NCBI GenBank assembly: GCA_030696315.1
Contig: JAUYSM010000092.1
Coordinates: forward strand, 1-35,619
DNA: 35,619 nt
Reading direction: 5' to 3'
From: Pseudohongiella sp.
GTDB lineage: Bacteria; Pseudomonadota; Gammaproteobacteria; Pseudomonadales; Pseudohongiellaceae
Part shown: positions 1 through 8,259 of the stretch, piece by piece
How the letters are laid out: each line of letters opens with the position of its first letter
Position numbering within the stretch: position 1 is the first letter of the stretch
Position numbers and translations under genes: made by a program
Notes under the pieces: generated by a model
The model's input: only the letters and a program-made list of their open reading frames with translations
The model's database searches: none
What the model was told of the DNA's origin: nothing

Positions 1-43
1 GCTAGAATCCGTGCCCTTGAATAGCTCAGGACAACAACACGGC

Positions 44-1582
44 ATGAACGCACAGACGCAAGGCAGACACGTCCAACTTCTTGATACCACGCTTCGCGAC
101 GGCGAACAGACTCAAGGGGTGTCATTTGCAGCCAAAGAAAAGCTGCAGATCGCCCGCGCATTGCTCCAGGCATTAAAAGTGGATCGTATTGAAGTTGCCT
201 CCGCGCGAGTTTCTGATGGCGAAAAACAGGCAGTTAAAGACATTAACGCCTGGGCCGCACAAGAAGGCCTGCTGGAACGTGTCGAAGTATTGGGTTTTGT
301 GGATTACACACTCAGCGTCAACTGGATTCGCGACGCGGGCGGCAGAGTTATGAATCTGCTGGCCAAAGGCAGCGAAAAACATTGCCGCGAACAACTGGGG
401 CGCACCCTCACTGAACACATACAAGACATCAAGCGTACCGTTGCTTATGCGAACGAGAACAATCTGCTGGTGAACATGTATCTGGAGGATTGGTCCAACG
501 GTTACAAAGACAGTCCAGACTACGTTTTTGGTCTGGTGGACGGTGTCAGAGACATCGGTATCCGTCACTTTATGTTGCCAGACACTTTAGGGGTCATGAC
601 ACCTGATGAAGTGTTCAGCGCGCTTACAGAGATGAGCCGGCGCTTTCCGGATCTGAATTTTGATTTCCATCCACACAACGATTACGGACTGGCCACGGCC
701 AATGTCATGGCAGCCGTCAAAGCCGGCATCAGTACCATCCATTGCACGATCAATTGCCTGGGCGAACGCGCCGGTAACGCTTCGTTAGCAGAAGTGGCGG
801 TGGTCTTGAAAGACAAGATGGATATACAACTGTCCATCGATGAAACCCGTATCGCCATGCTCAGCCGGATGGTAGAAAACTTCTCTGGCAAATGGATTGC
901 AGCCAACACCCCGATTGTTGGCGCCGATGTTTTTACCCAGACTGCAGGTATTCATGCTGATGGTGACTCCAAAGGCGGGCTCTACATCACAGCACTGAGG
1001 CCAGAGCGTTTTGCGCGCAAACGCACCTATGCACTGGGCAAAATGAGCGGCAAAGCGTCCTTGGCCAATAACCTGGAAGAACTCGGGCTTGAGTTATCTG
1101 ACGATGACCAGCGCAAAGTACTGCAGGAAATTGTCAAACTGGGCGACTCTAAAGCCATCATCACCTCTGACGATCTGCCGTTTATCATCGCCGACGTGCT
1201 TGAGAATCGGGAGTATCGCTACATCGAGTTGCTGAATTGCTACATCAGCAGCGGCATGGATGTCGACAGCACAGCAAGCATCAGGGTCAGCGTGAACAAC
1301 GCCGTCCACAACGCTACCGGATCAGGCAACGGTGGTTTTGCAGCCTTTATTGCAGCTATGAGTCAGATTCTGGACAAGCTGAATTTCACTATGCCGGCCT
1401 TGTTGGATTACGAGGTACACATCCCGCGTGGCGGAAACACCAGCGCCTTGACCGAATGCATCATTACCTGGAAAGTCGAAGACCGGGAGTTAAAAACACG
1501 CGGCGTCGATTCCAACCAGGTGCTCGCGGGCGTCAAAGCAACCATGCGCATGATCAATATGCGTATGCATGCACAGGTGTAG
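44..1582 (+). CDS. 2-isopropylmalate synthase / citramalate synthase family protein (LeuA-like)
   Basis: DRE-TIM metallolyase that should condense acetyl-CoA with a 2-oxo acid. The exact substrate (2-oxoisovalerate, pyruvate or another) cannot be told from sequence. The TIM barrel opens with DTTLRDGEQ at residues 14-22. The metal-binding pair is HPHND (H209, H211), and GERAGN with N245 follows; these are the family signatures. A C-terminal region from about residue 380 resembles the LeuA regulatory (allosteric) domain, and 512 aa is a normal length for LeuA. I chose ATG at 44 because it leaves the usual short leader before the DTTLRDGE motif and has AGGA at 28-31. A GTG at 11 is also in frame, and the frame stays open to the window edge, so a longer N-terminus is possible. 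No other leucine gene is nearby; the downstream neighbour is convergent lptG. Confidence 0.85.
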   Translation: MNAQTQGRHVQLLDTTLRDGEQTQGVSFAAKEKLQIARALLQALKVDRIEVASARVSDGEKQAVKDINAWAAQEGLLERVEVLGFVDYTLSVNWIRDAGGRVMNLLAKGSEKHCREQLGRTLTEHIQDIKRTVAYANENNLLVNMYLEDWSNGYKDSPDYVFGLVDGVRDIGIRHFMLPDTLGVMTPDEVFSALTEMSRRFPDLNFDFHPHNDYGLATANVMAAVKAGISTIHCTINCLGERAGNASLAEVAVVLKDKMDIQLSIDETRIAMLSRMVENFSGKWIAANTPIVGADVFTQTAGIHADGDSKGGLYITALRPERFARKRTYALGKMSGKASLANNLEELGLELSDDDQRKVLQEIVKLGDSKAIITSDDLPFIIADVLENREYRYIELLNCYISSGMDVDSTASIRVSVNNAVHNATGSGNGGFAAFIAAMSQILDKLNFTMPALLDYEVHIPRGGNTSALTECIITWKVEDRELKTRGVDSNQVLAGVKATMRMINMRMHAQV

Positions 1583-1619
1583 AGGGTTTGTTGCTGAAAC
1601 TCGAACGCGTTCAAACCCT
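1583..1619. repeat. Palindromic element between the LeuA-like gene and lptG (copy 1)
   Basis: Perfect 8-bp arms AGGGTTTG (1583-1590) and CAAACCCT (1612-1619) start right after the LeuA-like stop codon. The right arm overlaps the lptG stop codon at 1611-1613, so the hairpin sits at the 3' end of both convergent genes. There is no clear T-tract, so it is not a textbook intrinsic terminator. The stretch 1586-1611 matches 5891-5916 at 22 of 26 positions (see the second copy), which suggests a dispersed repeat. Confidence 0.5.
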
Positions 1620-2687
1620 GCGTAGCAAGTAGACACCTAGCAGCGCACAAAACAAAATGGGGGCGAGTACGGCAACAAACGGGCTGATGCCGTACAGGAT
1701 GGTCGCTGGGCCCAAGGTGCGCTGCACAATGGTAAACCCCAGACCCATGGCAATTGCGATAAACACCCGAAAGCCCATGGTCGACTCACGCAGCGGGCCA
1801 AACACAAAGGACACCGCCAACAGCACCAGACTGAGCGTCGCCAAAGGCTGCAGTAGTTTTTTCCAGTACGCAAGATAATAACTGCTGCTGTCCAGCCCTT
1901 CATTCTCAAAGTAGCGTGCAAACTGCAGTAAACCACTGATTGACTGACGGTCGGGTCTGACCAGCAACACGCTTAACAAGGACGGTGACATATCAATCGG
2001 CCATTGATACTGCTCGTGATGACTGGCAAACAGCTGCCCTTCAGTAAATAAAGTTTCCTGGACATCACTGAGCATCCAATAGGACTCGGCGCCCATCACC
2101 TCGACGTACTGACCTTGCGCAGCAAAACTGGTTCGTTTGAGCTGCCGGTTGTCATCGAGTTCAAACACAGTGATACCAAACAGCTCTCGTCCACCGGGCG
2201 CAATTGCATTGATGTGCACAAACTCGTTGCCCACTTTGCGCCAATCGCCGTCTTCACTGCTGATCGCCTGCCCGCCACTCATTAACAAGGCACGGTCACT
2301 TTGCGCTTTCTGCTGCAACATGGGTGCAATCCATTCCCCAAGTACCAGACTGAACAGCATAACGCCAAGGACAGGTATCATGACCCAGCCAACCAACACT
2401 GGCGTGCGGACGCCGGTTGACTGAATCACCAGCAATTCCTGGTTGGAAGCCAGTACTCCAAGGCCTATCAACGCGCCGCCCAATGCTACATACGGCAACA
2501 GTTCATAGACGCTGGTTGGCAAGGTTCTGAGCACATACACAATGGCATCGCTGGCACTGTAGAAACGATTGGTGCTGGCCATTTCATCCGCCAAGGTAAA
2601 CACCAGGTCAATGGTGGCAATCACACCTAGCACTACCAGCATGGCCGCCAGAACGGTTTTGGAAATATAACGCGCCAACATGGGCAT
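1611..2687 (-). CDS. lptG: LPS export ABC transporter permease LptG
   Basis: Inner-membrane permease of the LptB2FG complex, which extracts lipopolysaccharide from the inner membrane and passes it to the periplasmic Lpt bridge. The 358-aa protein has the family layout: three N-terminal membrane segments (about residues 10-33, 60-80 and 98-120), a periplasmic beta-jellyroll domain of roughly 140 residues, then three C-terminal segments ending in LLRRV. It begins 3 bp after the lptF stop on the same strand, so the two are co-transcribed as usual. The start is ATG at 2687; a second in-frame ATG two codons later is an alternative. Length and topology are normal. Confidence 0.95.
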   Translation of the reverse strand: MPMLARYISKTVLAAMLVVLGVIATIDLVFTLADEMASTNRFYSASDAIVYVLRTLPTSVYELLPYVALGGALIGLGVLASNQELLVIQSTGVRTPVLVGWVMIPVLGVMLFSLVLGEWIAPMLQQKAQSDRALLMSGGQAISSEDGDWRKVGNEFVHINAIAPGGRELFGITVFELDDNRQLKRTSFAAQGQYVEVMGAESYWMLSDVQETLFTEGQLFASHHEQYQWPIDMSPSLLSVLLVRPDRQSISGLLQFARYFENEGLDSSSYYLAYWKKLLQPLATLSLVLLAVSFVFGPLRESTMGFRVFIAIAMGLGFTIVQRTLGPATILYGISPFVAVLAPILFCALLGVYLLRRV

Positions 2688-2690
2688 GAT

Positions 2691-3806
2691 TCAGTGTGTT
2701 CCTGTATTCACAATGGCAGACGAACGACGAGCCCGGCCGCGCATGAACAACCACGCCGCCCCTGCAACAAACATTGCATGCACCCACCACAGACCGATAA
2801 ACGCCGGCAAACTACCCTCTTCCAATGCGTCCCGGGAAACTTGAAGCAACATAAAATACAGACCATACAACAATGCCGCAGGCACCAGTCGCGCAAAACG
2901 ACCCTGCCGCGGATCAACCCGACTGAGCGGCACCGCGATCAGGGTCAAAATTGGTATCAGCAGGATCACGGACAAGCGCCACTGCAATTCGGCACGCAAA
3001 CCCGGCAGATCAGACCCCAAGAGTTGCGAAGTGGGCATCGCCCGCTCTTCCAGTACCGGGGCAATCACCGATTGGTCGGGCAATAAAATTCCTTGCTGCT
3101 CAAAGCGCGTGACGGCGTAGTCAGCCTTACCCGGTGTACCATCGTAAAAATGGCCTTCTTCCAGCAACATGAATCGTCTACCGCTGGCAGCATCCAGCAC
3201 AGGCCGGGCGGTTTTGGCGACCATCATACGCAGGCCTGACTCACCTTCGGGCGGGTTTGGGTCACGAATGACAACAAACGCATTATTGAGCTGACGCCCG
3301 ACACTGGTCTCTGAAATGGATTCTGCATAGGTTACCCGTTCACCGCGCGCAAACTCCTGAAACTGTCCGGCAACAATCAGGTCAATTTCGGTCAACTCAT
3401 CCTGTGACTGTCGCAGCGCATCTGTTTGTTGCAGCCCTGCTGGCGCGACATAGAGGCTCATAAAGGCTAACAGCATGGTCAACAGCAGCGCGAAGCTCAT
3501 AGTCATGGCCAGCAGCTTACCGCGACTGAAGCCACAGGCATGCAAAACAACCATCTCGTTCTCCGCGTACATGCGACCATAGGCCAGCAGTATTGCCAGA
3601 AAAAACGCAAATGGCACAATAATCAGCAGGAATTCCGGCAAACGATACAACATCAACATCAGCAGGATGTCGGTTGTCATCTGCCCTGCCACGGCATCTG
3701 CCAGATATTGCAGAAACCGGGAGGTGAACGACACCACCAGCAGAATTAAAGAGACTGCCAGCGTGACTTGCAGCACCTGTCGGGTGAAGTACCAGAATAA
3801 AATCAC
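2691..3806 (-). CDS. lptF: LPS export ABC transporter permease LptF
   Basis: Partner permease of LptG in the lipopolysaccharide exporter. The 371-aa protein shows the LptF/LptG fold: an N-terminal membrane segment (about residues 12-32), two more by residue 125, a periplasmic domain of about 145 residues, and three C-terminal segments. The stretch with MYAENEMVVLHACGFSR, in the cytoplasmic loop after the second segment, is typical of LptF. The start codon is GTG (3806-3804). It shares 4 bp (GTGA) with the stop codon of the upstream thioesterase gene, which points to translational coupling. The order thioesterase-lptF-lptG puts a small acyl-CoA enzyme into the lpt operon. Confidence 0.95.
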   Translation of the reverse strand: MILFWYFTRQVLQVTLAVSLILLVVSFTSRFLQYLADAVAGQMTTDILLMLMLYRLPEFLLIIVPFAFFLAILLAYGRMYAENEMVVLHACGFSRGKLLAMTMSFALLLTMLLAFMSLYVAPAGLQQTDALRQSQDELTEIDLIVAGQFQEFARGERVTYAESISETSVGRQLNNAFVVIRDPNPPEGESGLRMMVAKTARPVLDAASGRRFMLLEEGHFYDGTPGKADYAVTRFEQQGILLPDQSVIAPVLEERAMPTSQLLGSDLPGLRAELQWRLSVILLIPILTLIAVPLSRVDPRQGRFARLVPAALLYGLYFMLLQVSRDALEEGSLPAFIGLWWVHAMFVAGAAWLFMRGRARRSSAIVNTGTH

Positions 3807-4237
3807 AGTTCTGGTTCACCCACCAGACTGATAAAAGCCAGCGGCACTGAAGCGATTTTGTGTCTGTCGAAGTCAAAAAACACCACACCCTGCTTGGCGT
3901 TACACACCACCTTTTCGAGTGCAGAGTTGGTAATCTGGAAACAGATATCACATCCGTACTTGTTAAAGCGTGCCACACCCACCTCGATCACCAGCACATC
4001 CTTGGCAAAGGACTCCGACCGGTAATCTATTGCCATGTCCGTCACAACCATGCCCAGCCCAAAAATGTTGGCCTCGGTCAGACCCAGACTGGCCAGAAAC
4101 TGTAGACGCGCTTCGTGCAGTATATGAACCATTGCGACGCTGTTCAGGTGTTTGGCATAGTCCAGATCACTGAAACGAACCGGATACTCCATCGAGTACA
4201 AAAACTCTTCAGGCATACTGATTTTGACTCTGGCCAT
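3803..4237 (-). CDS. Hotdog-fold acyl-CoA thioesterase (4HBT family)
   Basis: Probable cytoplasmic acyl-CoA thioesterase. The 144-aa length is typical of single hotdog domains of the 4-hydroxybenzoyl-CoA thioesterase type. Near the N-terminus FSDLDYAKHLN (residues 22-32) matches the family active-site loop, with Asp24/Asp26 as catalytic candidates followed by His30-Leu31-Asn32. The hydrophobic helix VAMVHILHEARLQFL comes next, as in the family. The gene opens the operon that includes lptF (4-bp overlap) and lptG. It may process acyl-CoA linked to lipid metabolism, but its substrate is unknown and the link to LPS export is only positional. Confidence 0.8.
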   Translation of the reverse strand: MARVKISMPEEFLYSMEYPVRFSDLDYAKHLNSVAMVHILHEARLQFLASLGLTEANIFGLGMVVTDMAIDYRSESFAKDVLVIEVGVARFNKYGCDICFQITNSALEKVVCNAKQGVVFFDFDRHKIASVPLAFISLVGEPEL

Positions 4238-4317
4238 ACCTACTCCGAGATAAGTAACATTGCGAGGCGGTGAATTTTAATCGCCACGGCCGGTAAAGTA
4301 CACTTACACGCTCGGCA

Positions 4318-4346
4318 TTGCCATGCTCAGCGCTATTCTCTAGCAT
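4318..4346 (+). promoter_or_regulatory. Candidate sigma-70 promoter for pepA
   Basis: TTGCCA (4318-4323, five of six to consensus) is followed after 17 bp by TAGCAT (4341-4346, four of six). It lies 40 bp before the pepA start codon. A ribosome-binding AGGA is at 4375-4378, 7 bp before the ATG. Read by eye only. Confidence 0.45.
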
Positions 4347-4385
4347 GTCGGCCTGACATCCTTCTTTCGAATCCAGGAAATATTT

Positions 4386-5873
4386 ATGAAATACCAGGTT
4401 CACAGCAGCAAAACGTTGGATAAAAAAACTGATTGTCTGGTGTTGGCTGTTTGGGAAAAAACCGGCCCGGCAGACTGCGCCTTGCTGGACGAAAGCCTCG
4501 CTGCCTTGGCTGGCGCGGTATTTAAAGCAGGCGACATCAAGGGCAAAACCGGTGAAACCCTTTTAATCCCGGTCCACACGCACGCCAAAACCGAACGACT
4601 ATTGCTGGTCGGTGCTGGTGACGCGTCCAAGTTTGATGCCAAGGCATACCGCAAAGTCATTCGTGCAACTGCGCAGGCAATCAATAAAACCTCAGCCAAA
4701 TCAGCGATCTTTACCATGCCGCAATTGACTGTGTCAGATCGCGACCTGTCATGGGCAGTAACACAACTGGTCATGGAAAACAGCAACTCCCAATACCGCT
4801 ACGATCACACCAAAAGCAAAAAGGCTGATGCCTTACATTTAAAAACCGTCAGCCTTGCGCTGCCCGCAGATGCCAATCGTAAGGCAGTTGACGAGGCTAT
4901 CCGCGCGGGTGAATGCATCAGCATGGGCATGAGTCTGACCCGCGAACTGGGCAACCTGCCCGGCAACATCTGCACACCCAGTTATTTGGGCGAAAAGGCC
5001 ACCGAAATGGCCGGCAAGTACAAAACAGTCAAAGTAAAAGTATTAAATGAAAAACAGATGGAAAAGCTCGGCATGGGCTCCTTGCTGTCTGTGGGTAATG
5101 GCTCTAAAGAAGAATCACGATTGATCGTGATTGAGTACAAGGGCGCGACCGATGCCAGCAGCAAACCATATTGTCTGGTTGGCAAAGGTATTACCTTTGA
5201 CACCGGCGGCATCAGCCTGAAACCCGGTCTGGGCATGGATGAAATGAAGTATGACATGTGTGGGGCCGCCTCAGTGCTTGGAACCATGACCGCTGTTGCC
5301 GAACTGGGCCTGCCCATCAACGTGGTGGCAGTGATCGCGTCCGCTGAAAACATGCCATCAAGTACCGCCACCAAACCCGGCGATGTGGTCACCAGCATGT
5401 CTGGCAAAACCATTGAAATTCTGAATACCGATGCTGAAGGTCGTTTGGTGCTGTGTGATGCATTAACCTATGCCGAACGGTTTAAACCCAGAACCGTGAT
5501 TGACGTTGCAACCCTGACGGGTGCAGCCGTGGCAACCTTTGGTGAAGTGAATACTGCCCTGCTCAGCAACCATGATCCCCTGGCAAAAGAGTTGTTAGCG
5601 CTTGGACAGCAGACGCTGGATCATGTCTGGCAATTGCCGATGAATGAAGAGTATCAGTCATTACTGGATAGCAATTTTGCAGATATCGCCAACATTGGTG
5701 GACCCAAGGGCGGCACAATTACGGCAGCGTGTTTCCTGTCGCGTTTTGCTGAAAAATTCCATTGGGCGCATTTGGATATCGCGGGTACTGCCTGGTTGAG
5801 TGGAGCGCAGAAAGGCGCAACAGGACGGCCGGTGCCATTGCTGGTCGAGTATTTACGTCAGCAAAAAGCATAA
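4386..5873 (+). CDS. pepA: Leucyl aminopeptidase PepA (M17)
   Basis: Cytosolic dinuclear-metal aminopeptidase that removes N-terminal residues from peptides; the family in E. coli also binds DNA. At 495 aa it is close to the E. coli enzyme (503 aa). All expected active-site residues are present with a constant offset of 3 from E. coli numbering: Lys267 and Asp272 in GKGITFDTGG, Lys279 and Asp290 in the following loop, and Asp349, Glu351 and Arg353 in NTDAEGRL. The start is ATG with AGGA 7 bp upstream. It is divergent from the thioesterase-lptF-lptG operon, the standard gammaproteobacterial arrangement. A palindromic element follows its stop. Confidence 0.97.
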   Translation: MKYQVHSSKTLDKKTDCLVLAVWEKTGPADCALLDESLAALAGAVFKAGDIKGKTGETLLIPVHTHAKTERLLLVGAGDASKFDAKAYRKVIRATAQAINKTSAKSAIFTMPQLTVSDRDLSWAVTQLVMENSNSQYRYDHTKSKKADALHLKTVSLALPADANRKAVDEAIRAGECISMGMSLTRELGNLPGNICTPSYLGEKATEMAGKYKTVKVKVLNEKQMEKLGMGSLLSVGNGSKEESRLIVIEYKGATDASSKPYCLVGKGITFDTGGISLKPGLGMDEMKYDMCGAASVLGTMTAVAELGLPINVVAVIASAENMPSSTATKPGDVVTSMSGKTIEILNTDAEGRLVLCDALTYAERFKPRTVIDVATLTGAAVATFGEVNTALLSNHDPLAKELLALGQQTLDHVWQLPMNEEYQSLLDSNFADIANIGGPKGGTITAACFLSRFAEKFHWAHLDIAGTAWLSGAQKGATGRPVPLLVEYLRQQKA

Positions 5874-5879
5874 CGTCTC

Positions 5880-5922
5880 TTCGATAACGCGTTTGTTGTC
5901 AGAACTCGAACGCGTTGTCGAA
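5880..5922. repeat. Palindromic element after pepA (copy 2)
   Basis: Twelve-base arms TTCGATAACGCG (5880-5891) and CGCGTTGTCGAA (5911-5922) pair with a single G-T wobble around a 19-nt loop. It lies between the pepA stop and the EamA start. No T-tract follows. The inner sequence 5891-5916 matches 1586-1611 at 22 of 26 positions, including the shared AACTCGAACGCGTT. The stem sequence differs between the copies while the loop is kept. The element covers the TTG at 5915, which argues against using that TTG as a start codon. Confidence 0.5.
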
Positions 5923-5941
5923 TCCTAACCGGGCATATCAC

Positions 5942-6826
5942 ATGACTGGCCATCCCGGCACCTCCAAACATCTCAACACCGCCATTCTGCTGCTGGTTGC
6001 CGGTAATTTTATGGCAATCATTGCGGATGTAATCGTTAAGATCATGGGGTCGGAGGTGCCGATTTTTCAGCACATTTTTGTGCGCACCCTGATTATTATG
6101 GCCTTGCTATCGCCCCTGTACCGGCAGTTTGACTGGCAGACACCGCTGGCGGGGCTACGCATTCATCTGCTACGCGCCCTGTTCAACTTTGTCTGTATGT
6201 TCGCCATTATTACGGCATTGACCTTATTGCCACTGGCAACCGCCAACGCGGTTTTTTACCTGGCACCGATATTGGTGATGTTGCTGGCGGTGGTGATGTT
6301 CAAAGAGCGCCTGACCCGTTGGAGTCTGCTGGCTGTGGTCAGCGGTTTTTTGGGCGTGATTGTCATCCTGCGCCCTGTTGATCTGGGCTGGGGAGCGCTG
6401 GCCGCGCTGGCAGGTGCATGGGCGCTGGCATTTAATGCAGTGCTGGTGCGTAAACTGCCCTCGCATCAGTCCACCGTACATAAATTGATGATGAGTAATC
6501 TGCTGGCATTACCCATAATTACAGTCTGTTTCATCTGGGAGTTTGTAACGCAGGACACCGGCTGGGACCGCCGTGCAATATTCGCTGCGGTAGGCTCCTC
6601 GATTTTTGTGATGGCCTATAGCATCAGCGTATTGAAGGCTTATAAAACGGTCGACGCCAATCAAGTCACCAGCGCCGAATACACTGGCTTGATCTGGGCG
6701 GCATTGATCGGCTGGATCTGGTTTTCTGAAGTACCAGACCTCTGGTTCTTGCTGGGCAGTGCGATGATTGTGATTCCCCTGGTGATGCTGAGCATTGAGC
6801 AGAACAGGCGTTTGCGTCTTATTTAG
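5942..6826 (+). CDS. EamA/DMT-family transporter
   Basis: Inner-membrane drug/metabolite transporter superfamily member of 294 aa. It appears to have ten hydrophobic segments in two repeated halves of five (roughly residues 13-140 and 147-285), the EamA layout. The second half shows the usual SAEYTGLIWAALIGWIWFSE region, followed by the last helix. The substrate is unknown; relatives export amino acids, metabolites or drugs. ATG at 5942 is preferred over TTG at 5915, which is inside the hairpin. The 3' end overlaps the convergent M28-like gene by 4 bp. It occupies the slot where holC is usually found between pepA and valS. Confidence 0.85.
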   Translation: MTGHPGTSKHLNTAILLLVAGNFMAIIADVIVKIMGSEVPIFQHIFVRTLIIMALLSPLYRQFDWQTPLAGLRIHLLRALFNFVCMFAIITALTLLPLATANAVFYLAPILVMLLAVVMFKERLTRWSLLAVVSGFLGVIVILRPVDLGWGALAALAGAWALAFNAVLVRKLPSHQSTVHKLMMSNLLALPIITVCFIWEFVTQDTGWDRRAIFAAVGSSIFVMAYSISVLKAYKTVDANQVTSAEYTGLIWAALIGWIWFSEVPDLWFLLGSAMIVIPLVMLSIEQNRRLRLI

Positions 6827-8094
6827 CTGTTTGACAGTTCCAGTACCAGCCCGGTAAATGCCTCTGCCCAGCGTGTAGTCTTTTCAATATCAACCGCTTC
6901 TGGCCAGACGTCGTTGGGGTGATGGAGCAGCGGATTGCTGCCAAGCAAAGAAACAAAGTGTCCACCCGCTTCAAACACTTTTTGAACTGCACCCGACGGA
7001 CGATTACCAATGGGTGTTTTTAGGCCGGGCGCCAAGCGCTGCGAGCCTAAAATCAACTCGGTAAGCTCCTCGAGCTCGTAGTCTGAAAACTGTAAGCGTA
7101 TCACTGAGCCCTTGGCCGCAAAATTCGCACCCAGATCTATCCAGACTGCTGCGTCATTCGCCGGCGCCGGATTGTTCCGCATAAAGTGATTCAGACCCAG
7201 GTGACCCAGTTCGTGGCCGGAATTAGCAGTAAACAGAACGCTGCAGCGTGGCTTGTTTAAACTGAGCGCATGGGCAATTTCCACAAAAGCCGCTATCCCG
7301 CCGCCGCGCTCGGAGGCGCATTGCCACCAACCACTGCGGGGCGTCATCACGACCACCGGCGGCAAGGCTGGATCATGGCCCGCAACGCTGGCATTGACGT
7401 TAAACGCAGTCGTTTGCACACGTCGCGCGCTGGCAATCAAGGTGACGGGTTGTTGCGTGGCAATCAGTGTTTGAATATCTGTCCAGCGTGCATGAGCTAT
7501 TTGCAGCACCGGTGGGCCAAACGGTTCAAGAAAGTCTTGCGCATTGAGCACTGCCACACCTTCTGGTGGATAACTTTGTGCGTTCACCACCAGAATGGCT
7601 TTGTAGTTGCCAGTGCGTCGCGCTGCATCCAGCAAAATGTGCTGTGGACTGCTGTCAGCGGACGGCAGCATCACCACTCCAATATCTGCCGCAAGGCCGC
7701 TGTCTATTTCAGACAAGACCCCGGTTACCCCTGCAGCACCACTGTAATGGCAATCGTATAAAGGCTCGCCTTCTGTTTCGAACCCAGGGGCAATGAATCT
7801 GGCTGTCTCTACTTCAATCTTGTCTACACTAAACGGTTCAAGACTCGCTGCGATACCCATCGCTGCCAGGCGATCCCGCATCCAGTGCGCACTCAGAAGG
7901 TCGATGTCGGAGCCTGTGCGATGATTGCCCTGCTGCGAGTATTCACGAATGATGTCAGAAATACGCTGGCGCTTGTCGCCCTGCGTTTGAGCAGGCAGCG
8001 TTGAAGACCACATTGGTGCATGGATCAGCGATCCGACGTACAAACACCGCTTGAGAAATTGTCGGCGGGTTGCCAGTAATGGCGAGCGGGGCAT
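6823..8094 (-). CDS. Tat-signal M28-like peptidase with changed metal ligands
   Basis: Predicted exported protein of 423 aa. It begins with a twin-arginine type signal (RRQFLK at residues 10-15, then a weakly hydrophobic stretch up to about residue 36). The C-terminal half has the M28 (PA-domain and aminopeptidase) frame: SGHELGHLG with Glu295, WIDLG with Asp320, and HHPNDVWP with His391/His392. The two N-terminal metal ligands of M28 enzymes are not seen. Where the family has a His in an AHxD-like motif there is TPRSGWW (Thr251), and where it has Asp in a DD-type motif there is SERGGG (residues 261-266). It may be a noncanonical or inactive member. It is divergent from valS and convergent with the EamA gene. 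Confidence 0.75.
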   Translation of the reverse strand: MPRSPLLATRRQFLKRCLYVGSLIHAPMWSSTLPAQTQGDKRQRISDIIREYSQQGNHRTGSDIDLLSAHWMRDRLAAMGIAASLEPFSVDKIEVETARFIAPGFETEGEPLYDCHYSGAAGVTGVLSEIDSGLAADIGVVMLPSADSSPQHILLDAARRTGNYKAILVVNAQSYPPEGVAVLNAQDFLEPFGPPVLQIAHARWTDIQTLIATQQPVTLIASARRVQTTAFNVNASVAGHDPALPPVVVMTPRSGWWQCASERGGGIAAFVEIAHALSLNKPRCSVLFTANSGHELGHLGLNHFMRNNPAPANDAAVWIDLGANFAAKGSVIRLQFSDYELEELTELILGSQRLAPGLKTPIGNRPSGAVQKVFEAGGHFVSLLGSNPLLHHPNDVWPEAVDIEKTTRWAEAFTGLVLELSNS

Positions 8095-8124
8095 AAGAAA
8101 ACCAAAAGAGGAAATAGAATCGCT

Positions 8125-8139
8125 CCGAGGATGCCTCGG
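8125..8139. other. Short perfect hairpin between the M28-like gene and valS
   Basis: CCGAGG (8125-8130), ATG, CCTCGG (8134-8139) form a 6-bp GC-rich stem with a 3-nt loop. It lies upstream of the candidate valS promoter and 31 bp from the start of the divergent M28-like gene. It could be an operator or lie in the leader of that gene; nothing else supports a role. Confidence 0.3.
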
Positions 8140-8192
8140 CGCTGTTGCCTTGTAAAGTATGGCGTGTCCTTTGGGGCCAAGACAGGTGACGC

Positions 8193-8221
8193 TTTAGGCA
8201 ATCGCATGCATCGGTTATACT
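8193..8221 (+). promoter_or_regulatory. Candidate sigma-70 promoter for valS
   Basis: TTTAGG (8193-8198), 17 bp, then TATACT (8216-8221, five of six to the -10 consensus). It is 38 bp before the valS ATG. The leader is too short for a T-box or other large regulatory RNA. Confidence 0.45.
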
Positions 8222-8259
8222 CCCGGGCTTTCCGAAACACGAGTTAACCGAGCCACATC

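Noticed and set aside
1583-1619. Classical intrinsic terminator after the LeuA-like gene
   Set aside because: The stem is good but there is no T-tract on either strand, so I list it as a palindromic repeat only.
5915-5941. TTG start giving nine extra residues on the EamA protein
   Set aside because: The TTG is inside the palindrome after pepA and has no ribosome site; ATG 5942 fits the family start better.
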